Positions 53,073-61,655 of a stretch of 64,000 bases of DNA are shown here, one piece after another. Positions within the stretch are counted from its first letter, which is position 1. Each line of letters opens with the position of its first letter. A model generated the notes under the pieces. The model worked only from the letters and a program-made list of their open reading frames with translations. It searched no databases and was not told the DNA's origin. Origin of the DNA: Clostridium hydrogeniformans DSM 21757 (GTDB lineage: Bacteria > Bacillota > Clostridia > Clostridiales > Clostridiaceae); contig NZ_JMLJ01000013.1 in assembly GCF_000686705.1 (NCBI RefSeq), positions 1 to 64,000 of the forward strand. The letters run 5' to 3'. The translations under genes and the position numbers were made by a program.

Positions 53073-53441
53073 ATGAAGGCCATAGTTAAAGATATGCCTA
53101 GCATAAAAAAACTAAATAAGGAAATTAGGGGTATGAAGTTTTGGGGGCTTTTAATGGGGAAGAATTTTAGAAAAAAATTAAGAGAAACTAATAAGAGCTT
53201 AAAAAATTTTATTCACCAAGTAGAATTATTTGATAAAAGATTTTCAGATAAAGGATGGGTAATTTATGACAACTTAAGTTTAATTCTTATTGAAGAAGTG
53301 AATAAAGCATATGATGAAAAAGGAGAAGAGGAAGCAGAAGGGATACTAATTGAACATTATTCTTCTTCAAAGGTAGAAGAAGATTTATATTTGCTAAGAC
53401 ATGGTTGTGAGGAAATCACTATAAGATATGAATTTAATTAA
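53073..53441 (+). CDS. Unknown 122-residue protein, possibly a truncated larger protein
   Basis: A soluble, charged protein with GWVIYDNLSLILIEEVNKAY and EEEAEGILIEHYSSSKVEED. From memory this resembles the first part of a longer accessory protein whose C-terminal half is missing. I am not certain of the family. GGGGG lies before the ATG at suitable spacing. Confidence 0.45.
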   Translation: MKAIVKDMPSIKKLNKEIRGMKFWGLLMGKNFRKKLRETNKSLKNFIHQVELFDKRFSDKGWVIYDNLSLILIEEVNKAYDEKGEEEAEGILIEHYSSSKVEEDLYLLRHGCEEITIRYEFN

Positions 53442-53549
53442 TGTATTAGCTACACAAAATAGCAATGAATTTGTGACAAAAATTAGTATATAAGTTAATA
53501 TTAATCTACGATATAACTTGTAGTTTTAAAATATGGAGAGATGATAAAT

Positions 53550-54407
53550 ATGATATATGAAAATGAGGTTAATTACAGAAAAGAATTATATAAAAGTTTA
53601 AAGATTGACTGTGAGAAATGTTTTGGATTTTGCTGTGTTGCATTATATTTTTCTAAGACAGAAGGGTTCCCAAATGATAAGGATGCTGGTAAGCCATGTA
53701 TAAATTTAAAATCTGATTTTAAGTGTTCTGTCCATAAAAATCTTAGAGAGAAAGGGCTTAAGGGGTGTACTGCTTATGATTGCTTTGGAGCAGGACAAAA
53801 AGTTGCTCAAGTTACATATGGAGGCAAGGATTGGAGAGAAAATCCACAAAGAGCAAATCAAATGTTTGATACTTTTTTAATCATGAGACAACTTCATGAA
53901 ATGTTATGGTACCTAACAAATGCACTTAATGCTCAAGACAATAGCATTATTAAAGAAGAAATTAGTCATATGATAGAGGAAACAATTAAACTTACCAACT
54001 TAGAAGATATTAATATTATGAAGCTAGATTTAGTATCACATAGAAATAAGGTTAATGCTATTCTTTCTAAAACTAGTGAAGTTGTACGATATAATACTAA
54101 TATGGGAAGAAAGAGTACTTTAAAGTGGAAGAAAACAATTGCTGGAAGACCAAATTTTATTGGAGCAGACCTTAAAAAAACGAATCTCAGAGGAGCAGAC
54201 CTTAGGGGAGCATTACTTATTGCAGCAGATCTAAGAGGTGTTGACCTAAGTGGAGCAGATCTTATTGGAGCAGACCTTAGAGATGCTGATATAAGGGGTG
54301 CTAATCTCACAAATAGTATATTTATTACTCAAGGCCAGATTAATGGTGCTAAAGGAGACTCTAATACCAAGCTGCCAGTAGCATTAACACGCCCTACATA
54401 TTGGTAG
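53550..54407 (+). CDS. Pentapeptide-repeat protein with N-terminal cysteine cluster
   Basis: A 285-residue protein. The first ~80 residues have a cysteine set (CEKCFGFCCVALYFS, CINLKSDFKCSVH, GCTAYDCFG), which may bind a metal or iron-sulfur cluster. A helical middle follows. Residues about 200-265 form pentapeptide repeats (ADLKKTNLRGADLRGALLI and onward, A(D/N)LxG pattern). Pentapeptide repeats fold as a right-handed beta helix; Qnr-type members protect gyrase, but the Cys-rich N-terminus here is of another type. ATG 53550 is preferred because GGAGAG fits it. Confidence 0.85.
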   Translation: MIYENEVNYRKELYKSLKIDCEKCFGFCCVALYFSKTEGFPNDKDAGKPCINLKSDFKCSVHKNLREKGLKGCTAYDCFGAGQKVAQVTYGGKDWRENPQRANQMFDTFLIMRQLHEMLWYLTNALNAQDNSIIKEEISHMIEETIKLTNLEDINIMKLDLVSHRNKVNAILSKTSEVVRYNTNMGRKSTLKWKKTIAGRPNFIGADLKKTNLRGADLRGALLIAADLRGVDLSGADLIGADLRDADIRGANLTNSIFITQGQINGAKGDSNTKLPVALTRPTYW

Positions 54408-54614
54408 AGATAAAGTTCATTATTTGAATGAAATGCAAAAATGTAAATTGTTGGTTGGGAAATTCTGTGATATACTATGAATATAAATAGTGTTTTTATA
54501 TGTTTTAAACCTTATTAAAGAGGTAAAAACATAAGAAATACTATACATTTTCAATGGGAATATATTTAAAAAATACAATAAAATAGAATGTGATTACATA
54601 GTGGGAGATTTTCT

Positions 54615-55088
54615 ATGAAAAAGCAAAGTAAGAAGAAATTATTAATAATATTAATATTGTTTTTTGTGATTTTCATAATTAAACTGTCAAATGCAGAGGC
54701 AAATTCAATAGCATCAGATGGGGTAATGAGTATAAGCAAGATATTTTCTAGAGGATCAAAAGTAATGGTATCAAGTGAAATAATGGATAGAAATAATAAT
54801 GAAATAGTATTTAGTTCTGGTCCATCAGATAGATATGTGAATATTATGTTAGAGAGTACCGGCAGTAAAAATGTAAGTGAGGGATTAGAATTCCATATTA
54901 TAAATCCTAAGGGGGAGAGAGTCAAGACAGGGATATTATATGATAATGAAACATTTAGAGAAGCCTATGAAGGCATGGAAGGTCAATGGAAGGTAATAAT
55001 ATATTTTGAAAATAATAATTCAAGTTCAATGATGAAATTTGGATATAATATAGGGCCTAAAAAGGAAAATACTATGAGAATTGAATAA
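54615..55088 (+). CDS. Exported protein of unknown function
   Basis: A 157-residue protein with a signal peptide (KKQSKKKLLIILILFFVIFI to about residue 29, ending near SNAEA). The mature part is small and beta-rich (SEGLEFHIINPKGERVKTGI, GQWKVIIYFENNN), which recalls a carbohydrate-binding or FlgD-like beta sandwich, but I cannot name a family. GGGAG precedes the ATG. Monocistronic. Confidence 0.65.
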   Translation: MKKQSKKKLLIILILFFVIFIIKLSNAEANSIASDGVMSISKIFSRGSKVMVSSEIMDRNNNEIVFSSGPSDRYVNIMLESTGSKNVSEGLEFHIINPKGERVKTGILYDNETFREAYEGMEGQWKVIIYFENNNSSSMMKFGYNIGPKKENTMRIE

Positions 55089-55132
55089 ATAAATTATATT
55101 AATTATAACGAAATAAAAAGGAGGAATGTACA

Positions 55133-55156
55133 ATGACACCTGCTAACAATGCATAG
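55133..55156 (+). CDS. Seven-codon open frame with strong ribosome site (leader peptide or gene stub)
   Basis: AAGGAGG precedes ATG; the frame encodes MTPANNA and stops. The stop codon merges with a hairpin (GCAAGGCTATT / AATAGCCTTTGC, 55156-55200), and the CD3324-type gene begins 38 bases after the hairpin. The same arrangement is found upstream of the AlkD-like gene. Confidence 0.35.
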   Translation: MTPANNA

Positions 55157-55238
55157 CAAGGCTATTGCATTAATATATAATTAAATTAAATAGCCTTTGC
55201 TTAAACCTAAATTAAATTACAATATTTAGGAGGGCATT

Positions 55239-55511
55239 ATGAGCTATATTGCAGCTAAAGAAGTATTACCTACAGAGATAATCGAATTAATTCAAAAATA
55301 TATTGAGGGTGAATACATTTATATTCCTAAAAAGGAGTCTAATAGACAAGCTTGGGGAACAAAAACAAGCGCTAGAAAAGAAATTACTTTAAGGAATTCT
55401 TATATTTATAATGAATATTTAAATGGAACCAGTAGAGGTGAATTGGCGGAAAAGTACTTTCTATCTAAAAAGAGTATAGATAGAATAATATTAAAAGAAA
55501 AATCTAAGTAA
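55239..55511 (+). CDS. CD3324-family HTH protein
   Basis: A 90-residue protein. Start SYIAAKEVLPTEIIELIQKY, then YIYIPKKESNRQAWGTKTSA and NGTSRGELAEKYFLSKKSID: the CD3324 family found in clostridia, with a Mor-like helix-turn-helix. It should bind DNA. AGGAGGG precedes the ATG. The third copy of the terminator repeat follows at once. Confidence 0.82.
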   Translation: MSYIAAKEVLPTEIIELIQKYIEGEYIYIPKKESNRQAWGTKTSARKEITLRNSYIYNEYLNGTSRGELAEKYFLSKKSIDRIILKEKSK

Positions 55512-55515
55512 AAAC

Positions 55516-55575
55516 TGTGAGTCAAAACTAATTTTATAGTTATGGCTCATTTTTATTTAAGAAAAGTTTTTTAGG
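55516..55575 (+). repeat. Terminator repeat, copy 3
   Basis: Same hairpin as copies 1 and 2 (one change in the first stem base pairs: GAGTCA for GAGCCA) and the same downstream flank GAAAAGTTTT. Confidence 0.8.
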
Positions 55576-55746
55576 TTGAGACTCCCAATTAGTAAGTGAT
55601 AATATAAAAATACATAATAGGTTTATAATTGAATTTATTACAATATAATTATAAAAATTTAATGTAATAGATTTTTAGTAAAGAAGGAGATATAAATAAT
55701 TTAATTATAATAAAGCATTAATTTTAGTATTTAGTTTTTTATTTAA

Positions 55747-55955
55747 AAGTTGGAGAAAAAGTGAAACAAGGACAAGTTATTGGATTAGTAGGGAATACAG
55801 GACTATCAGGGTGTCCGCATCTTCACTTTGAGTTAGTAACTGGTATTTATGAAGAAGAAAGAAGCTTACCCTGTCATTTTACTAATATCTATAACGTAGT
55901 TGGAGATCCTATAGAATTTATTACTGAAGAATATACTATGGTTCATGCTAAATAA
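55747..55955 (+). pseudogene. C-terminal fragment of an M23 peptidase
   Basis: VGEKVKQGQVIGLVGNTGLS then CPHLHFELVTG is the last part of an M23 peptidase, including the HxH metal motif; the first metal site and all upstream domains are missing. Upstream sequence (55576-55746) is unrelated AT-rich DNA. It is a gene remnant. Confidence 0.7.
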
Positions 55956-56198
55956 GAAATATCATAGAATAAAAAATTTATTATTAAAAAATTGTGTTAG
56001 TAATTTTGATATATTTATAAGACTAATGTTTTAAGATAGGTGTAGATATTAGATATTTTTAAATATTTTAATATATATACCTATTTTATAACCAATGTAT
56101 TATTCAAGAGTTGTAGTTAAATATAGGTTTAACTACAACTTTTAGTTTTTATAAAACAAAATATTTCCGCTAGTACCCTTAATAATTTGTTTAAATTG

Positions 56199-56245
56199 TT
56201 GACAAAGAAACAAAAAGGGTATAATATTGTTTCTGAGGAAACAAT
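56199..56245 (+). promoter_or_regulatory. Promoter and operator of the MarR-cyclase gene
   Basis: TTGACA (56199-56204) is followed by TATAAT at 15 bases or TAATAT at 17 bases. Immediately downstream a perfect palindrome ATTGTTTC-TGAG-GAAACAAT (56226-56245) lies just ahead of the ribosome site. It fits a MarR-type autorepression site. Confidence 0.75.
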
Positions 56246-56261
56246 ATGGAGGTGGTTAAGA

Positions 56262-57269
56262 CTGGATAAGATTAATATTATAATGAATAGTTTTAAAGAG
56301 ATATATGAAAAAGAAGAAACCTTAGGAAAATTAGCATTTAAGGGAGAATATGAGGAGTTTGGAGTTTCAGAAATACATTGCGTAGATTTAATAGGAAAGA
56401 TAAAAGATCCTAATGTTACTAAAATATCGCAAGGTATGAATATGACTAGAGGTGCTGTAAGTAAAATATGTAAAAAACTTATAAATAATAATCTTATTTA
56501 TAAGTATAAAAATCCTGATAACAATAAGGAAATATATTTTAAGTTAACGGAACTAGGTGATAAGTTATATAAGTATCATGAGATAAAACATAAACAATGG
56601 GAAGAAAGAAATGATAAATTTTTTAAAGATATAGATAAAAAAAATCGAGAAGTTATAGTTAGTTTTCTAAAAAGGTTTAGTAACTATTTAGATGAAATAA
56701 TAGAAGAAGAGGAGAGAAAAAATATGAACTTACATTTAAAGGAATTTAGTATTCCTCAGGAAATATTAAAGTGGGGAGACTCACAGCCAGCACATCAGAG
56801 ACAACATATAGGAACTCACATAGATTGTTATAATCTATCAAATATAGAGTTACCATCAGAGATAGATGTTAAGGTAATAGATGTGAGAGGTTTAGATATT
56901 ATAGATACAAATATCTTGGAAAATGTTAAAGTAGAGAAAAATTCATTTGTAATATTTAGAACAGGATATTTAGAGAAATACGGATATGGAAGTGAGGAGT
57001 ATTTTAATTCTGAATCAAAGCCCTATTTAACTAGAGATCTTGTAGATAAGTTATTAGAATTTAATGTTAAGCTAATAGGAATAGATTTAGGTGGAATACA
57101 ACATGGTAAAGATCATGTTGAAATAGATAAGTATGTTGAAAGTAAGGGTTCATATGTTGTAGAGAATATATGTAACTTAGATAAAGTTTCTTTTGATTTT
57201 AAGGCAAGCCTAAAATGGTTACAATTAGAGGGAGCAACAGCAATAAAAGTTGAAATTGAAACTATATAA
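56262..57269 (+). CDS. MarR regulator fused to a kynurenine-formamidase-like cyclase domain
   Basis: A ~335-residue protein with two parts. Residues about 1-145 are a MarR winged helix (EIHCVDLIGKIKDP, KISQGMNMTRGAVSKICKKL). Residues about 150-335 are a cyclase-family domain (RQHIGTHIDCYNL, FRTGYLEKYGYGSEEYF, GIDLGGIQHGKDH). The first metal motif keeps GTHID, but the final His of the usual HxGTHxDxPxH is Asn. I place the start at CTG 56262 because GGAGGTGG lies 6 bases upstream; the first ATG, at 56283, has no ribosome site. Upstream in-frame codons run through the promoter. Confidence 0.75.
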   Translation: MDKINIIMNSFKEIYEKEETLGKLAFKGEYEEFGVSEIHCVDLIGKIKDPNVTKISQGMNMTRGAVSKICKKLINNNLIYKYKNPDNNKEIYFKLTELGDKLYKYHEIKHKQWEERNDKFFKDIDKKNREVIVSFLKRFSNYLDEIIEEEERKNMNLHLKEFSIPQEILKWGDSQPAHQRQHIGTHIDCYNLSNIELPSEIDVKVIDVRGLDIIDTNILENVKVEKNSFVIFRTGYLEKYGYGSEEYFNSESKPYLTRDLVDKLLEFNVKLIGIDLGGIQHGKDHVEIDKYVESKGSYVVENICNLDKVSFDFKASLKWLQLEGATAIKVEIETI

Positions 57270-57302
57270 ATACATGGTTTATTTAAGATAAAAGGATTTA
57301 AT

Positions 57303-57524
57303 ATTAAGAGATTCAATCTATTCATTAAATCTATATTATTAATTAGTACAAAAATACTTTTTGCAGCATATTGGATATTATTTGGTATTTTGGGGACCAT
57401 TAATATATATTACAGTAATAGATTAAGTTTATCATGGGTAATTCTATTTTTTATTTTTAATGTAGTGGCATATGTACTTTTTAAATTAGATAAAATAAAG
57501 AGTTTAAAATTAAGGACGGAATAA
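57303..57524 (+). CDS. Possible small two-helix membrane protein without a standard start
   Basis: An open frame of 73 codons, in the same frame as the preceding gene after its stop, encodes two hydrophobic segments (ILLISTKILFAAYWILFGIL and LSLSWVILFFIFNVVAYVLF) with a basic end. No ATG, GTG or TTG is available; AAAGGA precedes an ATT. It may be an ATT-start gene, a stop-readthrough extension or a remnant. The rest of 57525-57801 has no recognised element. Confidence 0.35.
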   Translation: MKRFNLFIKSILLISTKILFAAYWILFGILGTINIYYSNRLSLSWVILFFIFNVVAYVLFKLDKIKSLKLRTE

Positions 57525-57801
57525 AAGAATTAAATACACAGTTTTATATTCATAGGATAGAGAGATATTAAAAATTTAGTTTAAAGATAAAAGTATAAGT
57601 AAGAAGAGGTTTCATATAGTATGATTTTCTCTTCTTTTTATTTTTACTAAGATAAATATGAGTAATAAATTGTATAGTTAAAATATATGAATTTAACTAC
57701 TATTTACGTATATAAATAATGCAGAAATATTTATGTACTAACTGTGTTTTTAATGGGAATGATATATTTAAGATAAATAAGATTTTACTAGGAGAAGGAA
57801 T

Positions 57802-58521
57802 ATGAATAGAATAGAATTATTAAAATTAGACTTTAATTTCAATGGAAAAGTTGATGCTATTTATCCAGTTATATTAGAAGATGAAAATAATATGGTTTTA
57901 GTTGATTGTGGATACCCTAATTTTATAGGATTAATTGAAGAATGTGCTATAAAAAATGATATTAATATAAAAAAGTTATCCCAAATAATTATAACTCATC
58001 ATGATTTTGATCATATGGGATCATTGGCAGAGTTTAAGAAGGAATATCCTAATATACAGGTTCTAGCATCTAAAGAGGATGAGCCTTATGTAAGTGGAAA
58101 GAAAAAATCATTAAGATTAAGACAGGCAGAAAAAATATATGGGTTGCTTCCAGAATCAGAAAAAGAAAAAGCTAACGAATTTCATAATATGCTTAAGTCA
58201 ATAGAAAATTGTAATGTAGATATATGTTTAAAGGACAAGGAATATTTAAATTTTTGTGGAGGCATAGAAATAATATCTACACCAGGGCACATGCCAGGAC
58301 ATATATCTATTTATCATAAAGAAAGTAAATCATTGATATCTGGAGATGCATTAGTTATAGATGATGGAGAATTAGTTATTGCATTGCCACAGTATACCTT
58401 AGATATGAAGGAAGCTAAAAACTCTATAAAAAAGCTTTTAAATTATGATATAGATAGGGTTATATGTTATCATGGAGGCGTTTATGCAAAAGATATAACA
58501 GAAGCACTTAGAAAAATATGA
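57802..58521 (+). CDS. MBL-fold hydrolase
   Basis: A 239-residue metallo-beta-lactamase fold protein: ITHHDFDHMGS (metal motif near residue 69), TPGHMPGHISIYHKES (second His), SGDALVIDDGELV (Asp) and CYHGGVY (last His). It is close to glyoxalase-II-like or quorum-quenching lactonase-like hydrolases; the substrate is unknown. AGGAGAAGG precedes the ATG. It is followed by a bidirectional terminator. Confidence 0.88.
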   Translation: MNRIELLKLDFNFNGKVDAIYPVILEDENNMVLVDCGYPNFIGLIEECAIKNDINIKKLSQIIITHHDFDHMGSLAEFKKEYPNIQVLASKEDEPYVSGKKKSLRLRQAEKIYGLLPESEKEKANEFHNMLKSIENCNVDICLKDKEYLNFCGGIEIISTPGHMPGHISIYHKESKSLISGDALVIDDGELVIALPQYTLDMKEAKNSIKKLLNYDIDRVICYHGGVYAKDITEALRKI

Positions 58522-58560
58522 TATAGTTAAAAATTATATAAGCCTTTAATACTTTGTAAT

Positions 58561-58597
58561 AAAAAAGATTAGAACTTAAACAGTACTAATCTTTTTT
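58561..58597. terminator. Bidirectional terminator between convergent genes
   Basis: AAAAAAGATTAG / CTAATCTTTTTT perfect stem between the MBL gene and the leftward membrane protein gene. Confidence 0.85.
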
Positions 58598-58619
58598 ACT
58601 ATATTTATTTTGTACTAAT

Positions 58620-59564
58620 TTACATATTTATTTCTTTAAATTTTATTTTATTGTTAGCTTCTAAGTATGCTTTTTTAATATAAGAGAAGGAAGCTGCAGC
58701 TGTGAATAGGTAGCCTATAAGTAAATTTTCAATAAATGATTTTCTAACTAAAGGTTCTCTTAGAAAATCTGGAACAGCTCTTAATGCATCAAAGAAATTT
58801 ATATCATAATCTATTTTGTATTCTGAGTATATATCAATAGCAAGGGAAATGTGATTAGCTAAATAAACCATTATAATAGTAATAATAGAAGTAATTACAA
58901 TACCTGATAAATTAAGTTTTCCACCAAACATTTGATATCCTTTAATACAACAAATGGATATAGCAAGACCAGCAATTGCAGCTATGTAATTCATCTGGGC
59001 TATTCCTATCCAAACTACTGAACCAAGCAAAGCTCCTATAAATCCACCAACAATTCCTCCAATTATATTATTACTTTTATGTTGAAAAGCATTTTGTTGC
59101 TCAGCAATTTTATTATTAATCTCTAGCTGACAGTTTGTACAACAAGGAAGTATAATATTATTAAATAAAAATGGTTTTAATTCTGTTTCTTCACCACAAG
59201 ATGCACAACAAGTCACTAAATTATTTGTAATAGAAAAATCTATTAGTTTATTAATTATAGATAGTATTATTTCTGGCTTTCTATACTTTCTATATTTAGG
59301 CGTATAGTGAAGTTCAATGCTAGAAGCATTATAAGATGCGTAATTAAGTTTTTTAAATTCAGTTGTTAAACCATGAAGAAAAGCATTCATATTGTCCAGT
59401 CCTACCTCAGATGTAAGTTTTACTGGAAAGGTTATATAATATGTATAAGGGCTTGAATTTATTGTAATATTATATCCATTGTGCAATCCTACTAGAGCAT
59501 TTTCATTATCAATAAAATTTAAATTTGTTGAGTTGGCAATATCTAAAAGTAATTTATCTTTCAT
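58620..59564 (-). CDS. Membrane protein with zinc-ribbon-like segment, function unknown
   Basis: A 314-residue protein. A soluble N-terminal domain (about 1-115) is followed by a cysteine set CCASCGEETEL...CCTNCQ near 118-145 that looks like a zinc ribbon. Four membrane helices follow between 170 and 300 (NIIGGIVGGFIGALLGSVVW, IAAIAGLAISICCIKGYQMF, IVITSIITIIMVYLA, then one near the end). This layout resembles zinc-ribbon-linked membrane proteins without a known role. GGAG precedes the ATG on the minus strand. Confidence 0.6.
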   Translation of the reverse strand: MKDKLLLDIANSTNLNFIDNENALVGLHNGYNITINSSPYTYYITFPVKLTSEVGLDNMNAFLHGLTTEFKKLNYASYNASSIELHYTPKYRKYRKPEIILSIINKLIDFSITNNLVTCCASCGEETELKPFLFNNIILPCCTNCQLEINNKIAEQQNAFQHKSNNIIGGIVGGFIGALLGSVVWIGIAQMNYIAAIAGLAISICCIKGYQMFGGKLNLSGIVITSIITIIMVYLANHISLAIDIYSEYKIDYDINFFDALRAVPDFLREPLVRKSFIENLLIGYLFTAAASFSYIKKAYLEANNKIKFKEINM

Positions 59565-60230
59565 TTAATATCTCCTCCATTAAAATTATCATATGTTAAT
59601 ATTAAGTCATTAGTTTTTTTATTTAAGTAAATATAGTAAGAGTGAATATTATTATATAAAAAAATAAGTTAAACACTAAGAAATTTTACATAAAGATTAT
59701 ATAAGTTATAAAATCCTGCATAATTATACCAAATTTAAGGACGTATATCAAGTAATGGAAGAATTAAGATACATATAGAACATTAAAAACATATTTTATG
59801 CTTATAGAAGCTACTATCTATAAGTATATATGGATTTAGTTAAAAGGAGATTTTAAATATTAAAAGGTATTTAAAATTAAAATTTCATAGAAGATTTATA
59901 TGGTTAGATAATAGGAGACTGATCCCTTAACTAAGATACATGCTTTCATAGAATTATATTTTTAAAATTTACATTGTTAGCAGCAGGTTATTAAAAAATA
60001 TAACTTAAAGATAAAAAACTTGTTATTAAAGATAAAAATTTTATTAGGATACTTAAAGGCATTTATATACTACTTAAAAGTTATGGGCAAAGTTAATACA
60101 GAATTATACTTAAAATTGAGAGAGACCTTTAGAGTAATATATAATAATAGTATGTTAAAAATTAGAATATTCAAAAGTAATATCTTCAATGTATATGTTG
60201 AAGATATTGATGGACTAAGGGGGATAGGAT
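59565..60230. other. Gene-free stretch
   Basis: AT-rich with many stops in all frames. A hairpin AATATCTTCAA / TTGAAGATATT at 60178-60205 lies just before the GNAT gene. A 96-codon open frame from 60020 runs into the GNAT gene in another frame and I judge it spurious. Confidence 0.5.
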
Positions 60231-60827
60231 ATGGGAATAAATGCAAGAAGTTTCTTAGAGCTAAAGGGAGATTTAGTTTATCTAAGAAAACTAGACAAGG
60301 AGTATCTTGAACAATACTGGGAAAACTTGAGTAACTCTAGTATAGAATCAACAATATTTACAGGAACTCAACAAGTATTTAGTAAATCAGATACTGAAGA
60401 ATATTTAGAACATATATCTAAGGACAGAGGTAGAATTGACTTTTTAATATTCTCAAAAGAATCCAATAAATTAGTAGGGGAAGTTGTTATTAATGATATA
60501 GATAGAAATAATAGAGGTGCTAGTACAAGAGTTTCAATAAATAGAAAAGAAGATTTTAATAAAGGTTATGGCACTGAAGCTATGATTTTATCATTAAACT
60601 ATGGTTTTGGTATGCTTAACCTACATAGGATTGAGTTAGAAGCATTTTCTTTTAATGAAAGGGCAATTCATGTTTATGAGAAGATAGGGTTTGTAAGAGA
60701 GGGAATTAGAAGAGATGGATGTTTTTTTAATAATAAATACTATAATATGATTACTATGAGTATTTTGGAAGAAGAATTTAGAGAAAAATATAATAATGAA
60801 GATTTATTAGAGAATTTTAATGATTAA
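60231..60827 (+). CDS. GNAT acetyltransferase, RimJ/RimL-like
   Basis: A 198-residue GNAT: LVYLRKLDKEYLEQYWENLS start, RVSINRKEDFNKGYGTEAMI acetyl-CoA loop, FGMLNLHRIELEAFSFNERA and KIGFVREGIRRDGCFFNNKY. It belongs to the same broad group as the GNAT at 50829, but the two are clearly different. AAGGGGGATAGG precedes the ATG. Substrate unknown. Confidence 0.87.
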   Translation: MGINARSFLELKGDLVYLRKLDKEYLEQYWENLSNSSIESTIFTGTQQVFSKSDTEEYLEHISKDRGRIDFLIFSKESNKLVGEVVINDIDRNNRGASTRVSINRKEDFNKGYGTEAMILSLNYGFGMLNLHRIELEAFSFNERAIHVYEKIGFVREGIRRDGCFFNNKYYNMITMSILEEEFREKYNNEDLLENFND

Positions 60828-61169
60828 AAATCTAATTAATGGAGTTCTACTATAAGAAAGAAATATCATAAGAAGTATAGTAAGATATATGTTTTTTCGG
60901 GATAGAATGGCTTATAAGTCCACTATGATGATCATTAGTCTCCTTTTCAAAAGATGGATATGGATGAGTGAAAGATAACTTTGTATCAGTTTCAGCTTCA
61001 AGTGTGGATAAATGAGAAAATTTAGAACTATTGTTGCTAGTCCATAGTGATTACTCTCCGTGTATATTTTTGTTTAGCGATTAAATCATAACATGGAATA
61101 ATCCACTATGAAATTTTTTAAATTTTTTATTAGTACAATTTCATTTTATAATTAATCTAAATAAAAAAA
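60828..61169. other. Gene-free stretch with a possible minus-strand coding remnant
   Basis: On the minus strand a stop-free run of about 45 codons reads SNNSSKFSHLSTLEAETDTK then LSFTHPYPSFEKET near 60915-61045, which looks protein-like, but it lacks a start and a family. ATATCATAAGAAG at 60862 resembles the rlmH-tail core only weakly. Confidence 0.25.
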
Positions 61170-61283
61170 TTAATAATGGGGAGTCAAATAAAGAATAAAA
61201 ACTATAATATATTGTATTAGATTTTTAAATTCTAAGACAACATATTATAGTTAGATTTCTTAATATGACAGTCCCATTATTAA
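61170..61283. repeat. 114-base near-palindromic element (MITE-like)
   Basis: The ends TTAATAATGGG and CCCATTATTAA are exact complements. Similarity continues inward for about 50 bases each side, including ACTATAATAT / ATATTATAGT, with a short centre near 61225-61230. It sits 6 bases from the stop codon of the leftward gene at 61289. It may be a miniature transposable element or an extended terminator. Confidence 0.6.
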
Positions 61284-61288
61284 AAGAC

Positions 61289-61636
61289 CTAACTATCTAA
61301 ATACTTTTCGGCATCTTCTATATTTTTAAAGGTATCATTTAACTTATTAAAAGAATTTGCTAAATTAGCATTAAAGATTTCGTTATTTAGAACAATAGCT
61401 ACTTTATAAATCTTTTTTTCTCTACCGTAGTTTCTAACCACTTCAAAGCTTCCACTGTTATGTAAAACAGATATACCACAACTCTTAAGGTTTGCACAAA
61501 CAGTAAAGTTAGGTCTAACATTGTTTAAGCAATGTATCATATCATCAATATATTTTTTTTCTTCTGCATCACATAAATCCTCAGAGATTTTAATATATAT
61601 TCGATTCTTTTCCTTAGAATAAGATATTTCATACAT
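61289..61636 (-). CDS. Small STAS-like protein, partner of the KASIII-like enzyme
   Basis: A 115-residue soluble protein (YEISYSKEKNRIYIKISEDL, CANLKSCGISVLHNSG, YGREKKIYKVAIVLN). The size, the strand-helix alternation and a central conserved Cys-Gly segment suggest a STAS/SpoIIAA-like fold, which I cannot confirm. ATG 61636 follows AGAAGGTG. It starts 20 bases after the stop of the KASIII-like gene in the same direction, so the two are probably one operon. Confidence 0.55.
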   Translation of the reverse strand: MYEISYSKEKNRIYIKISEDLCDAEEKKYIDDMIHCLNNVRPNFTVCANLKSCGISVLHNSGSFEVVRNYGREKKIYKVAIVLNNEIFNANLANSFNKLNDTFKNIEDAEKYLDS

Positions 61637-61655
61637 ACTTTTCACCTTCTAAAAT

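Noticed and set aside
53966-54310. Repetitive minus-strand frame rich in Ser, Ala, Pro and Leu
   Set aside because: It is the antisense of the pentapeptide repeats and has no ribosome site.
54566-54925. Long open frame on the minus strand opposite the exported protein
   Set aside because: It is a shadow of the + strand gene, which has a ribosome site and a signal peptide.
59740-59760. GACGTATATCAAGTAATGG as another rlmH-tail copy
   Set aside because: It needs inserted bases to align with the core, has no preserved reading, and no left arm.
60020-60310. 96-codon frame before the GNAT gene at 60231
   Set aside because: It overlaps the GNAT start in another frame, lacks a ribosome site, and its composition is that of AT-rich non-coding DNA.
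60850-60875. AATATCATAAGAAGTATAG as another rlmH-tail copy
   Set aside because: Only about ten core bases match, without CCG or the TTACGGAGAA arm; chance is likely in AT-rich DNA.
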